From an archaeon GW2011_AR5 (lineage in GTDB: Archaea > Aenigmatarchaeota > Aenigmatarchaeia > GW2011-AR5): a stretch of DNA of 64,000 nucleotides. Position 1 is the first letter of the stretch, and each line of letters opens with the position of its first letter. The stretch lies in the NCBI GenBank assembly GCA_000806115.1, contig JWKQ01000001.1, positions 151,784 to 215,783 of the forward strand. The letters are read 5' to 3'. The notes beneath the pieces were generated by a model, which saw nothing but the letters and a program-made list of their open reading frames with translations, did no database searches and had not been told where the DNA came from. A program made the position numbers and the translations under genes. Positions 54,301 through 64,000 of the stretch are shown here, in pieces.

Positions 54301-57300
54301 CAAGTGGTGTCTGTTTGGAAATCAGGAGACACTGACACTACAGACTATCGGGTAACTGCAGGCGGAGGACCTATAGTCCAGGCGATTGCTGCAGGGTATT
54401 GTGGCGGACATAGCACTTTTGATGGTGTTGATATTATTCCTAATAGCTGTAACTCCGGGCTGGCAGATGACACAGGTGGCAGCAACAACTTCACCGCGAA
54501 CCTTTGCAGCGGCGAACTTGCAGACAGCAACCCAACGTGCACTTTTACTGTTCCTGCCGAATGGCGCGGCGGCGGACATTTCCGCAACCTTTACTGTCGC
54601 GTGCAGGACGAGTCCGGGCTTTATTCCGGAGCCGGCAGGACCAGTGTTATTGTTGATTCAATCCCACCAACTTCCCAGATTACGTCGCCAACGGCAAACA
54701 GCGTGCAGATAGGCAGTTTTCCTGTGACTGTCACGGACGCTGACGACGGCGAACTGGCGAGCTGTTATTATTCAGTGTCAAACACGGCAAGCACTACAAC
54801 TACAGCCACGTCTGGAAACATCCGCGTCAGCCAGACAACTTCAGTGTGGAGGCCGACTGACATTGCTTACAGCAACAGAAGCAATGTGCTACTGGCTGTC
54901 TGGAACTCCAACACTGATCCAACTGGGGTTCTTGATGAGAAATCTGCAGTGGGGCAATTCATGCGCAGCGACGGGACGCTGGCAGGAAGCAATATTGGAC
55001 TCGGCTCAGACGGTATATTCAACGGCGGCATCAAGGTGGCGTACAATGAGGATGACGATACATTCCTCGTCGTCTGGGGAACTGCGCTAGACAACGACGT
55101 CGGCCCTGCCAAGGGCTCTGTAATCAGGCCCGACGGGACGTTCATCAGACGCGACTTTGACATCGCTGCAAACTGCAACATAGGCGGACATGCTTCATCG
55201 CTTGGCAACATAGCATACAGCACGGCAGCCAGGGAATTCATAGTTTCTTGCACGCGAGGGATTGTGACAGGCGGCACCATAGTTCTTGTTGGCATACGAC
55301 CGGACGGTGCAATCCGTGGCGAGGTGACTGTCACCACAGGCGGAGCTGCGTCAACAGTCGCGGCAGGACCGAGCAACATTCTTGTTGCATGGGTTGGTTC
55401 TGACGGATTTGCAAACGCCAGGCTGGTTAATTACGACGGATCATTCGCTTCGCAACCTGGACGGATAGGCACTATAGTGGGCGGGGCTGCGGCTTTCTAC
55501 AATGCCGCCAGCGGCAACTATGATGTTTTCTACGGTTCGTGGGAACTCAAGAAGAAGACCGTGAGCGCAACTGGCGTGGTCGGAGCCGAGACGACGATAA
55601 GAACTGCTGCAGAAGGCGTCGGCTTCTCTGACGTTACACAGACGTCGTCAGGCAGCTACTGGGTTGTAGGTGAGAGCCAGCAGGACGGGGACAGCCTTGG
55701 ATATATAATAAGCCCGAGCGGCACCGTTGGCGCGCCTGCATCATTTGCAGAAGACAGGGTAAGCCCGAACTATGCGCCTTCCATAACTGTGATGAATGAC
55801 GTTCCGGTTGTAGTCATGAACCGCGGGCAGGGACGCGTGCCCGGCGAGCTCAGGTGGTACCCGGGAGTTATGTTCGCGCAGATTGGCTCCCTTGGCGGAG
55901 GAGGTAATGGAAGAGTACGCCAGTGTAACTCACAGTTCACGGTGACTGTCGGATCGTCTTCTTCTGATGCTTATGCCAGCTGCCCATGCGATACAGGCGC
56001 GGCCCAGCCAGGAGGTTGTCTGAGTGTAGCCGGTGCGTGTACGACATCGGCGAGGTGCGGCTCTTCTTATATTGGAGTCCGTCCGATTCCGAGCGCTTGC
56101 ACTGCAGTAAGCACAACAAGCACTAACGACTGCAGCGACGGCACGTGCACTGTCAGGGCATGGGCTACGGACAGGAGCAGAAACGTCGGAAGCCCTGATT
56201 CGAGGAACTTCATAATAAGAACTCTGTCTACGAATATTACGTCGCCCGAGGCCGGCAGCTACCAGACTGACAACTTCTCAGTTTCGGTGCAGGACAGGGA
56301 TTATTCCAGCAGCACTACAAACCTTACATGCACGTATGACGTTTACACAATCAGCGCCATCGCACTTAGAACCGTAACCAACGCGAACCGCACGTGCAAC
56401 AGCAATTTCACGGTTAGCGTGGGACCCGATGGCAGCTGCAGAAACATCGGGCAAAACACCTGCCGTGTCGTATCAAGGGTTTCCAGAGCGGGAATCAGCT
56501 CAACCGACGAGCGCTTCTTCAGCATTGACTGGGCGTCTCCGGTGAGCACGATAACCGCCGCGCCAACCGGCTGGGTTTCCGGCAACTTCACCGTCTCTGT
56601 GATGGATGACCCGCAGAACACGCAGCTGACTGAGTGCCAGTACCGCGTGGTGAGCAACGGCACCGAAACCGTACCATGGAGGAACAGGACCTGCAGTACA
56701 GGAACCCCGATGCAGCTTGCTATAAGCGTTGGCAATACATCTGCCAGCAACTGCCGCCACGAGGGCGGAGAATCGTGCCTTGTCATGGTGCGACCGCTTG
56801 GCAGAAGCCGCGCACCGGGCATAGGGGACAATGCCTCGATTTCAGTAATGCTGGGCAATATTGACACGAACGGCTTCCACATGCCGCTGGGCATCGTCAC
56901 AACTAACAGGGGCATAAACTTCTCTGGCACGACCAGGACAGAACTGCGCGCCGCCACGTTCTACGTATGCAACAGCAGGAGCAGCGTCAGCAGCTGCATT
57001 TCCGCTTACAATTCCGGCAACCGCGGACAGAACAGCCCGAATTTCTGTGGTTCCATCGCCGGCAGGTGCGAGCTCCGATGCAGCGACCGCGACGTGAGAT
57101 TTTACTTTGCAGCGCGCGGCATACCTATAGGCACATCCGAACAGGTAATCGTTCTCAGCCAAATAGGCAACGCCTCGTGCCCCGTATTCAACATAGCCGA
57201 AATTAACAGACTTCTTGACATATTCCACCAGCTTGATCGTGAGATTTCCATACAGATTATGGAGATAGACGAATTCATACGCCAGAACGGGGAAACCGAC

Positions 57301-60300
57301 ACCGCCAACAATGAAACGCTGGACGTGCTCAACGAGGCGCTCCTGATAACAAGGGACCACCTGAATTACATGAACGCAACCATGCAGGAACTTACGGTTG
57401 AAAGGGCACAAGAACTGATAGCAACATCCAATTCACGTCTTGATGAGATAAACCGTCTCCTTCGCGGTCTTGTGTCGCCGCTGCGCGTACGCCTCACCGT
57501 GAACATGCCTTCAACTATCAGATTCAACAGGACGACTGTTCTGCCTGCGCTCATCACCAAGAGCGGTAATAGGACAGCTTATGCGAGGGTGGCATGCGCC
57601 ATCACTATGCCGAACACCAGCGTCACGCGCAGCACATCCTCATGCCTCACGCTTGACGGAAACACGACTTTTGATACGCCCTTCATGCCTAGCCTTCTGG
57701 GACAATACACTTACAGCTGCACGCTTGCGCGCAGCGTGCGCAGCGACTGCTCCTTCCTGGTGAACCAGACTCCGGTAACGGGCACGTTCAGGGCGCTGCC
57801 CGGCTTCGGGACTTACATCACCACAATATCCGGTCCGACAACCGTACTCAGGGGACGGGAGGCAGTTGTCACAGCAACAGTGGCTAATCCCGACGATGTG
57901 GAAAAGTTTGGTACCGTGAGATGCGACTTCACGGATCCGTTCGGCTCGCTGAGGAGAAACACCTCGGCATGCACACAGTTTGGGAACGACTTGAACACCG
58001 ATGTTCAGGTAACCATGATAGCCGACCGCGTTGGCAACTGGTCTGTGAGCAGATGCCAGGTATCGGCAAGCGAATTTTCAGGATGCACCGGCGCAGTGCT
58101 GGACAATGTCTCAAGGCAGGTTGTGAACTATACCGTGGCTACGCCAGATGACGTTTTTATCGAATCAATACTTTTACCCACCGCGCCGGTAGTGAACGGA
58201 AGCGTTGCGTTCATCACCATGTCCGTAACCAATCCTACATCAAGCGTTGCATACGTCAACGCAACATGCACGCTTGTGCCTTCTTACGGACCGCTAAGAA
58301 TAGGCACCACTGCAGGCATGGAATCCGGGACAACGAGATTATTTTCAATGAATGTCACCACAGACGCTGCAGGCATCTGGAGCGTCAGCAGCTGCACGAC
58401 ATACAAATCTTCAAGCCCGTCGCTTGTCGAACAAACGCAGACAAACATGGTTGAAAACCCGGGGAGATTCACTGTTATTGCACGCACCAATTTGTCAATC
58501 AGCTCCGTAACAGTGCCGCCGCGCGTGAACAACAGGACGAGCGCGACTGTTACGATAATTGCAGATAATCCTTCTGTGGCAAGATACGGGCGCGCGTCAT
58601 GCGTATTCAGGAGTCCTGCCAACGTCCAGACGACAAACCTGTCGGCTTGCATGCTTGTGGAAGACTCTGCCAGCATTCCCGTAAGCATTTACCTGAACAA
58701 GGAGGGCATCTGGAACGTTGAATCGTGCAGCCTTTTCGGCTCAGTGAATCCGGACTGCACTTCCTCTGCGCTGCACGACAGGGTGCTGCAGGCAGGAGCC
58801 ATTAACTCTACGACAACCGACATAGTGGACAACCCTGTATGCGGCGACGGGCAAGTGGGCGGCACAGAACAATGTGACAATGGACAAAACAACGGACCGT
58901 GCAACGCCACGTGCAGCACGTCTTGCACCATCAACAACTGTGGCGGGTGCACTCCCGGGCTTTACCATGCATTCAACGCGACAAACGGCGCCTGCGCAGA
59001 ATTCAGCAGTGACTGCGTGCCTGCCGGATGGATTAACAGGACTGCCGGACCATGTCCCTCCAACGCCAACAACGTCTATATAAATTCCGTTTCCGTGCCT
59101 TCGTCAGGCGTAGTCAATAACACGAACGTGGACATAATTGCCACGGTTACAAACCCGCTCGACGACGACAGGTTCGCTTACATAAGCTGCTTCGTCCGCA
59201 ACCCCTCAGGCAATTCTGTCCTGCTCACCTCTTCATGCACAGGAATCCAGGCAGGCAGTTCGCGGAATTATGCCATGTCGGTATTTGTCGACGAGACGGG
59301 CACATGGAACGTCACGTCATGCAGCGCAAACGCTTCCGTCAGTTGTTCTTCCGCCGTGCGCACACATACATTCAACGCAAGCAGAACCTTCACCGTGGCG
59401 CGCGGGCTCAACCTTTCATTCGTTTCGGTTATCCCGCCTTCGAATGTACTCATCAACAACACCGCAGTTGTCAGCGCATCTGTCAGGAACCCGTCCGAAG
59501 CTGCGAGATTCGCGCAGGTTACCTGCAATTTCAGGAAACCGAACAACCAGGCTGTTCAGAACTCTACGGGATGTGTTCAGGTAGGCGGAACTTCTGCGCA
59601 GAATTTCGATGTAAACATATTTGCAAACGCGGCGGGCACATGGACTGTCACATCCTGCACCGTCCGCGGGGGGCTCTCGGACTGCTCGGCGCTTCAGGAC
59701 TCGGAAGCCAACATAGGAGCGTTCAACGTCACCGCATTGTCCATACCGGTAATCAGTTCATTTTCTGCAAGTCCGCCGTCAATAAACGAGGGCGGCAGCA
59801 TAAACCTTTCATGGTCGACGTCAGGCGCGGACTCGGCAAGCATTGACAATGACATAGGAGTTGTTCCTGTTTCCGGTTCATTGATAGTCACGCCTTTCAC
59901 AAATACCACTTATATGCTGACAGCCACAAATGCCCAGGGATCCGCCAGCAGGAACGCAAGCGTCACTGTCAACGTGACAATTGGAAACCTGAGCGTTGTA
60001 AACATAGCGTCGGTATCGGTTCCTGCCGGCGACGTCATAAACAATTCCAACGTGAACATCCACGCGCTTGTCCGCAACCCGCTTGACGACGACAGGTTCG
60101 CTTACATAAGCTGCTTCGTAAGAAACCCGGCAGGTGCGGTGCAGCTTGTTACATCACCCTGCGAGGGCATACAGGCCTCAAGCCTGAATACCTATACTGC
60201 CAGTGTGTTTACAGGAATAACCGGGAGATGGAACGTGACAACATGCAGCATCAACGCTTCGGCAAGCTGCGCTTCGGCGACCCGGCAGCATTCCATTAAC

Positions 60301-63300
60301 GCGAGCAAAACATTCAACGTCATACGAGGCATCAACCTTTCATTTGCGTCGTTCTCGACTCCGTCAAATACACCACTCAATACAATCGCAGTGCTCACTT
60401 CCGGCGTCAGAAACCCTTCGGACGCCGCAAGATTTGCGCGAGTAACATGCAGCTTCAGAAAGCCGAACAACCAGATTGTGTCGAACTCGACAGGCTGCGT
60501 GCAGGTGGAAGGCGGCGGCTCTGTAACGCCTTTCGACGTGAACATCTTCGCAAACGCGGCAGGCACATGGTCAATAACCGGCTGCACGCTTAGGGGCTCC
60601 CTGTCTGCCGACTGTTCGGCGCTTCAGGACTCGGAAGCCAACATAGGCGCGTTCAACGTCACGCCTGCGCCAACCGTTCCGGTAATCAGCGCATTTTCCG
60701 CATTCCCGTCCCTTGTGAACCCGGGAGGCAATGTCAATCTTTCATGGTCTACCACAGGGGCGACATCCGCAACCATTCATGCTTCGACAGCTGACTTTAT
60801 CCCGTCTGTTCCTGTTTCAGGTTCTATAATAGTAACGCCTATGAGCAACACGACATACACGCTGACAGCGATAAATTCCGAGGGCTCTTCAAACAGGAGC
60901 GTCAATGTAACAGTCAACATAACCATATCCGGCCTGACCAACATAAGCATTTTGTCAGTGTCAGTTCCTTCAGGCGACGTGATAAACAACTCTAACATAA
61001 ACATAAACGTGCTGGCAGCGAACCCGCTTGACGACGACAGATTCGCACTGGTAAGCTGCTCGTTCAGGAATCCTTTCGGCAGCTCAACTCTTCTGTCGTC
61101 ATCATGCAGCGGCATACAGGCAAATTCCACAAGGACATATAACGTGCCCGCTTTCATTGACGTCGTAGGAAGATGGAATGTGACAACATGTTCAATCAAC
61201 GCGTCCACAAGCTGCTCAACGGCAACGCAGACGCATTCAATCAATGCCAGCAGGACATTCAACGTGGTACGCGGCATCAACATGTCCTTTGTGTCATTCG
61301 TCCTGCCTGCAAACTCTCCGGTTAACAGCAGCGTTCAGCTGACTGCCAATGTAAGGAACCCGTCAGACGCGGCAAGATATGCGCGAGTAACATGCAGCTT
61401 CAGGACTCCGTCGAACCAAGTCGTGTCCAATTCAACATCATGCTCGCAAGTAAGCGGCACAACCACAACCGCGCTTGCCGTCAGGATTTTTGCCGACGAA
61501 GCAGGCGCCTGGAACGCGGAACAGTGTTCGCTGCGCGCAGGGCTGGCGGACTGCAACAACCTTCACGATGCCGAATCGGGAATAGGAATATTCAACATAA
61601 CCGCGTCAGCTCAGCCCCTGCCGCTCCTTGGACTTTATATTTCAAACATAAGCGCCCCTGCCACAGCTGTCAACAACAGCCAGATAAACGTCATAGTGTT
61701 TGGAAGAAACCCGAACCCTGCAAATAGCTCCTATGCCCTTGCCGGATGTTCATTCACAAACCCGTCAGGCTCCTTGTCAAGACATGCATCCAGCTGCCTT
61801 CAGCTGACTGCAAACAGCACCCAGCAGTTCATGGTATCGAATCTGGCTGACATTCAAGGCCCGTGGACTGTGGCGAACTGCTTCATCAACGCATCGGGCG
61901 ATAATTGCGCGACTTCGCTGCTGCACAACGTCTCGCCTGAAACAAGAACTGTGAATGTAATACTCCCCCCTGACCTATACATAACGAGCGTAACCGCACA
62001 GGAAGAAGCGGTAAACAACACAAACGTGCCGATAGACGTTTACGTAAGCAACCCTCTCAACGACGACAGGTACGGGCAGGTGTCGTGCATAATCGAGAAT
62101 CCCGTCGGTGCGAACCAGACAAAGCAGACGGCATGCAGCCTGATAACGCGGCAGAACAGCAGGCGCTACAACACGTCCGTATTTGCCAACACAGTCGGCA
62201 CATGGAACGTGAGGAACTGCACGGTTTCGGCATCATCAAGCTCGTCATGTTCGGGCGCCCAGGCAACCAGCAGCATGATAAACGGCGACGCATTCCGGGT
62301 GATACGCGGCTACAACCTTACAATATCAAACATCGCAATCTCAAGCCCGGCTTACACGTTCACCCCCGTGTTCGTGTCTTACACTCTAAGGAACCCGTCG
62401 GCAACTGAAAGGTTCGGACGGGTAACCTGCACGTTCACGAAAGGCGTGCAAATAGTCAACCGTTCGGCATGCTTCACCCTGCCTGCCGAGTCATTTGTCG
62501 ACTCAAGAGGCAACCTTACCACTGAACAGGCCGGGACATGGACAGTGAACTGCAATGCAGAACGCAGCGCAGACAGTTCATGTTCCTCAGTGGAAGTCCA
62601 TGACAGCGAATCACTGACATTCAACATCTCAAACCCGCCGGACATTTACATACAGTCGGTTGATATGTCTGCGCTTGCACCGCTCAGCAACCTTTCAGTT
62701 GCCACGCTGAGGATAAGAAACACGGCGCTCACCCCCCTCTACGGCTTCGCAGGATGCACATTCAAGAACAGGCTTAACGAGACGTTCAGGAACGTATCGC
62801 AGTGCGATGAGATGTCTTCCGACACAAACAACGTAGCCATCGGGATTGTGCCTGAACTGCGCGGCAACTGGTCGGTTTCCGGATGCTTCGTGAACGCATC
62901 GCGCTCCCAAGGATGCGGCGGCAACAGAACCCATAATATTTCAACCGTGTCCAAATCTTTCAGCGTAACCGCGCCGCTGCTGAGAATAGAACAGGTATAC
63001 CTGACGTCAGCGAACCTTCTCGTGGGCGAGATTGCAGACATTTCAGTTGACGTGAAGAACATCGGCGAACGCGAGTACACTGGCTTCGTCAACTGCACAA
63101 TGTTCAACCCGTACAATACAACAATCAGGCTCACCACCCCGAACCAGAGCATACCGCTCGGTGAGATAAGAACATTCAACCCGCAATACATAGTTGACGT
63201 GCCGGGAAGATGGCGCGTGAGCTCGTGCTCCATATACAGGCTGGGCAGCATAATACTCGAGGACTCTGAGAACGTGAACAAGCCCTTCAACGTCACCTAC

Positions 63301-63750
63301 CAGCCTCCCGATGAGGAGTGCAACAATAACGTTCCGTGCGAGACGGGCTACGTGTGCGACAACGGATTTTGCGTCCCCGAGCCCGTAAGCTGCTCCGCGA
63401 GCAATTGTCCCGGCGTGAAGGACGCGTGCTACTGTTCCAGCAACCAGTGCATAGCGTGCGGCTCCGGGTATGCATGTTCATCAGGCAGTTGCGTACCGGA
63501 GATACCTGTCGGCGCATGCAACTCGAACAGCCAGTGTCCTGCGGAACAGATATGCGTGAACAGCGTCTGCCAGCAACGGCCTCCGGAATGCTACCAGAAC
63601 AGCGATTGTCCTGCTTCACAGGAATGTGAAAACGGCAGATGCACCGCTTCTGAACCGGTAAGCAGGGATATTATAGTGCTTCTGATAATAATCCTTGCGG
63701 TAATCATGGTGCCGCTCATACTTTTCATATATATCAAGAGGTCATTATAG
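51340..63750 (+). CDS. Giant (4136 aa) membrane-anchored surface protein with Hint domain, EGF/Myxococcus-type Cys motifs and long Ig/CARDB-like repeats
   Basis: Uninterrupted 12.4-kb ORF; N-terminal signal; Hint NSFVAGTPVML...TGTHPFYV...HTYIANSMMVHN; C-terminal TM DIIVLLIIILAVIMVPLILFIYIKRSL. Confidence 0.88.
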   Translation: MKAQTALAIFALVTGIVVLGAYSYGAEQCGTMLCRATETCNPDTLECEPLNNECDPPCGSGETCISGTCVNGTGGTPSTTDTVTGTGAPTACTSSVGCPTTAPRCLWGYCTKTNSQIEYTFDTGGVCVANAYMSGGRWATAPVCTTELFSLPIPTGYKPECLHTVTVTQLSADDSGEVCYGDCGGTGGGGDGGNSFVAGTPVMLSDETSKPIEQIKTGDKVRSFSPETGEFSTGAVTWILTRNVNEVYHIEFDDESSVEATGTHPFYVKTAAPGVPTKHKYFVTVENLRTGDTVYKADKGQNIPVRIASIGKIEKKTSVYNFNVEPLHTYIANSMMVHNLKEPGNNLPPAFATSSPTFPVTGFATVTTSAPRDITSQITDKSNLQFRLRVTDTAAATRPGETTRSISAQFKMQVLNPSPTEKCVPDGTTGKPKIVPLCAGTLTECTQTPTENASITAPRCISPSSLNGWVNGNSSNQCVDGNYRALVTQQVYRSYGCAKQVRDPNLPLFSSPNSYGSYNTSGFTINGTRNNWTTRTLCSAGCSNGVCRTVTTPGPGGCTTRPGSRTPSLTSITAAPRRVAPTGTITMTSVASDPDTVNGRRERIRLVCGTAEGTVINGTTGGCTGTGGTGGGTGGTGGGNVPNIFSTVQSVRAEYGAQPSDEELGEMLNTMAWINRAGGWGLSTKSGGTRCPSPQGVDIACDILYHRPTNVIVDVLVGAGEQSDPAWQVLGVNTQADRPWLAPMQPSGGGGSSLTVSPSSVTVVSGGQSGDITISGGSGSYRARNTPGDDVVSITSTSNPSVFRASASGSAAAGTQHTRTIEDTADTSKTAAITITISSDGSGSRCGNGQIDEGEECDGSNRNGETCASLGYDRGILRCNSDCNFDTSTCRFGRTTAQLTARPTFDITGLVVGACDTCAEKGQSDNYQSDVRNAANEYMASHPEIAGLSSYEALDAVAQLRDGTIAILISQGFNAKTIPGPDGVPYPQVVSVWKSGDTDTTDYRVTAGGGPIVQAIAAGYCGGHSTFDGVDIIPNSCNSGLADDTGGSNNFTANLCSGELADSNPTCTFTVPAEWRGGGHFRNLYCRVQDESGLYSGAGRTSVIVDSIPPTSQITSPTANSVQIGSFPVTVTDADDGELASCYYSVSNTASTTTTATSGNIRVSQTTSVWRPTDIAYSNRSNVLLAVWNSNTDPTGVLDEKSAVGQFMRSDGTLAGSNIGLGSDGIFNGGIKVAYNEDDDTFLVVWGTALDNDVGPAKGSVIRPDGTFIRRDFDIAANCNIGGHASSLGNIAYSTAAREFIVSCTRGIVTGGTIVLVGIRPDGAIRGEVTVTTGGAASTVAAGPSNILVAWVGSDGFANARLVNYDGSFASQPGRIGTIVGGAAAFYNAASGNYDVFYGSWELKKKTVSATGVVGAETTIRTAAEGVGFSDVTQTSSGSYWVVGESQQDGDSLGYIISPSGTVGAPASFAEDRVSPNYAPSITVMNDVPVVVMNRGQGRVPGELRWYPGVMFAQIGSLGGGGNGRVRQCNSQFTVTVGSSSSDAYASCPCDTGAAQPGGCLSVAGACTTSARCGSSYIGVRPIPSACTAVSTTSTNDCSDGTCTVRAWATDRSRNVGSPDSRNFIIRTLSTNITSPEAGSYQTDNFSVSVQDRDYSSSTTNLTCTYDVYTISAIALRTVTNANRTCNSNFTVSVGPDGSCRNIGQNTCRVVSRVSRAGISSTDERFFSIDWASPVSTITAAPTGWVSGNFTVSVMDDPQNTQLTECQYRVVSNGTETVPWRNRTCSTGTPMQLAISVGNTSASNCRHEGGESCLVMVRPLGRSRAPGIGDNASISVMLGNIDTNGFHMPLGIVTTNRGINFSGTTRTELRAATFYVCNSRSSVSSCISAYNSGNRGQNSPNFCGSIAGRCELRCSDRDVRFYFAARGIPIGTSEQVIVLSQIGNASCPVFNIAEINRLLDIFHQLDREISIQIMEIDEFIRQNGETDTANNETLDVLNEALLITRDHLNYMNATMQELTVERAQELIATSNSRLDEINRLLRGLVSPLRVRLTVNMPSTIRFNRTTVLPALITKSGNRTAYARVACAITMPNTSVTRSTSSCLTLDGNTTFDTPFMPSLLGQYTYSCTLARSVRSDCSFLVNQTPVTGTFRALPGFGTYITTISGPTTVLRGREAVVTATVANPDDVEKFGTVRCDFTDPFGSLRRNTSACTQFGNDLNTDVQVTMIADRVGNWSVSRCQVSASEFSGCTGAVLDNVSRQVVNYTVATPDDVFIESILLPTAPVVNGSVAFITMSVTNPTSSVAYVNATCTLVPSYGPLRIGTTAGMESGTTRLFSMNVTTDAAGIWSVSSCTTYKSSSPSLVEQTQTNMVENPGRFTVIARTNLSISSVTVPPRVNNRTSATVTIIADNPSVARYGRASCVFRSPANVQTTNLSACMLVEDSASIPVSIYLNKEGIWNVESCSLFGSVNPDCTSSALHDRVLQAGAINSTTTDIVDNPVCGDGQVGGTEQCDNGQNNGPCNATCSTSCTINNCGGCTPGLYHAFNATNGACAEFSSDCVPAGWINRTAGPCPSNANNVYINSVSVPSSGVVNNTNVDIIATVTNPLDDDRFAYISCFVRNPSGNSVLLTSSCTGIQAGSSRNYAMSVFVDETGTWNVTSCSANASVSCSSAVRTHTFNASRTFTVARGLNLSFVSVIPPSNVLINNTAVVSASVRNPSEAARFAQVTCNFRKPNNQAVQNSTGCVQVGGTSAQNFDVNIFANAAGTWTVTSCTVRGGLSDCSALQDSEANIGAFNVTALSIPVISSFSASPPSINEGGSINLSWSTSGADSASIDNDIGVVPVSGSLIVTPFTNTTYMLTATNAQGSASRNASVTVNVTIGNLSVVNIASVSVPAGDVINNSNVNIHALVRNPLDDDRFAYISCFVRNPAGAVQLVTSPCEGIQASSLNTYTASVFTGITGRWNVTTCSINASASCASATRQHSINASKTFNVIRGINLSFASFSTPSNTPLNTIAVLTSGVRNPSDAARFARVTCSFRKPNNQIVSNSTGCVQVEGGGSVTPFDVNIFANAAGTWSITGCTLRGSLSADCSALQDSEANIGAFNVTPAPTVPVISAFSAFPSLVNPGGNVNLSWSTTGATSATIHASTADFIPSVPVSGSIIVTPMSNTTYTLTAINSEGSSNRSVNVTVNITISGLTNISILSVSVPSGDVINNSNININVLAANPLDDDRFALVSCSFRNPFGSSTLLSSSCSGIQANSTRTYNVPAFIDVVGRWNVTTCSINASTSCSTATQTHSINASRTFNVVRGINMSFVSFVLPANSPVNSSVQLTANVRNPSDAARYARVTCSFRTPSNQVVSNSTSCSQVSGTTTTALAVRIFADEAGAWNAEQCSLRAGLADCNNLHDAESGIGIFNITASAQPLPLLGLYISNISAPATAVNNSQINVIVFGRNPNPANSSYALAGCSFTNPSGSLSRHASSCLQLTANSTQQFMVSNLADIQGPWTVANCFINASGDNCATSLLHNVSPETRTVNVILPPDLYITSVTAQEEAVNNTNVPIDVYVSNPLNDDRYGQVSCIIENPVGANQTKQTACSLITRQNSRRYNTSVFANTVGTWNVRNCTVSASSSSSCSGAQATSSMINGDAFRVIRGYNLTISNIAISSPAYTFTPVFVSYTLRNPSATERFGRVTCTFTKGVQIVNRSACFTLPAESFVDSRGNLTTEQAGTWTVNCNAERSADSSCSSVEVHDSESLTFNISNPPDIYIQSVDMSALAPLSNLSVATLRIRNTALTPLYGFAGCTFKNRLNETFRNVSQCDEMSSDTNNVAIGIVPELRGNWSVSGCFVNASRSQGCGGNRTHNISTVSKSFSVTAPLLRIEQVYLTSANLLVGEIADISVDVKNIGEREYTGFVNCTMFNPYNTTIRLTTPNQSIPLGEIRTFNPQYIVDVPGRWRVSSCSIYRLGSIILEDSENVNKPFNVTYQPPDEECNNNVPCETGYVCDNGFCVPEPVSCSASNCPGVKDACYCSSNQCIACGSGYACSSGSCVPEIPVGACNSNSQCPAEQICVNSVCQQRPPECYQNSDCPASQECENGRCTASEPVSRDIIVLLIIILAVIMVPLILFIYIKRSL

Positions 63751-63854
63751 TAATTCATGAGTAGTGTGCAGGAGAACCAAGTATTTGTCGATTAAAACCT
63801 GAAATAAAACATTATAGACAAACATCATGTTAGCGTATGGAAATGTGAAATACC

Positions 63855-64000
63855 ATGAAAAATAAAAAAGGGCTTGCTGTGTCGCTGAACGTGGTCATAG
63901 TGGTAGCCATAGGACTCCTCACCATCGCTTCCCTGTCTGTGTTCTTCTTCAGCAGCTCCTTCAGCCAGATATCCGAAGCCGACGCGCAGCGAATTTTCTC
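63855..64000 (+). CDS. Partial CDS, pilin-like N-terminus
   Basis: MKNKKGLAVSLNVVIVVAIGLLTIASLSVFFFSSSFSQISEADAQRIFS; runs off the window. Confidence 0.6.
   Translation, partial: MKNKKGLAVSLNVVIVVAIGLLTIASLSVFFFSSSFSQISEADAQRIF

Noticed and set aside
59080-62640. CRISPR or tandem-repeat locus suggested by regular recurrences in the 4136-aa ORF
   Set aside because: Repeats stay in frame and encode protein domains; periodicity is hundreds of bp.

Overview
Archaeal chromosomal segment. Diagnostic genes include FtsZ, eL21, the RNA polymerase Rpb4/RpoF subunit, Pus10, class I LysRS, archaeal-type AspRS with GatCAB, RNase HII, intron-containing tRNAs and class III (pilin-like) signal peptides. 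A DPANN-type lineage is plausible but is inference only. Housekeeping blocks alternate with an accessory island next to tRNA-Arg (YdeI-like, HicAB, peptidase E, Fic) and with very large secreted proteins: a 2239-aa Cys-rich protein and a 4136-aa Hint-containing, repeat-rich membrane-anchored protein. The most unusual signals are: (1) three of four tRNA genes are interrupted, including tRNA-Glu apparently split inside its acceptor stem and initiator tRNA-Met carrying two ~30-nt insertions beside a LAGLIDADG gene; (2) a family of modular multi-hairpin intergenic elements sharing conserved ends (2585-2681, 28705-28852, 31035-31508); (3) a 99-bp MITE-like element with 15-bp inverted repeats and a 9-bp direct repeat; (4) four tandem C2H2 zinc-finger microprotein genes; (5) a divergent RNase HII-like paralog next to rnhB; (6) partial copies of the tRNA-Arg 5' end punctuating the accessory island. 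All calls come from reading the sequence and ORF track; no database search or folding program was run.
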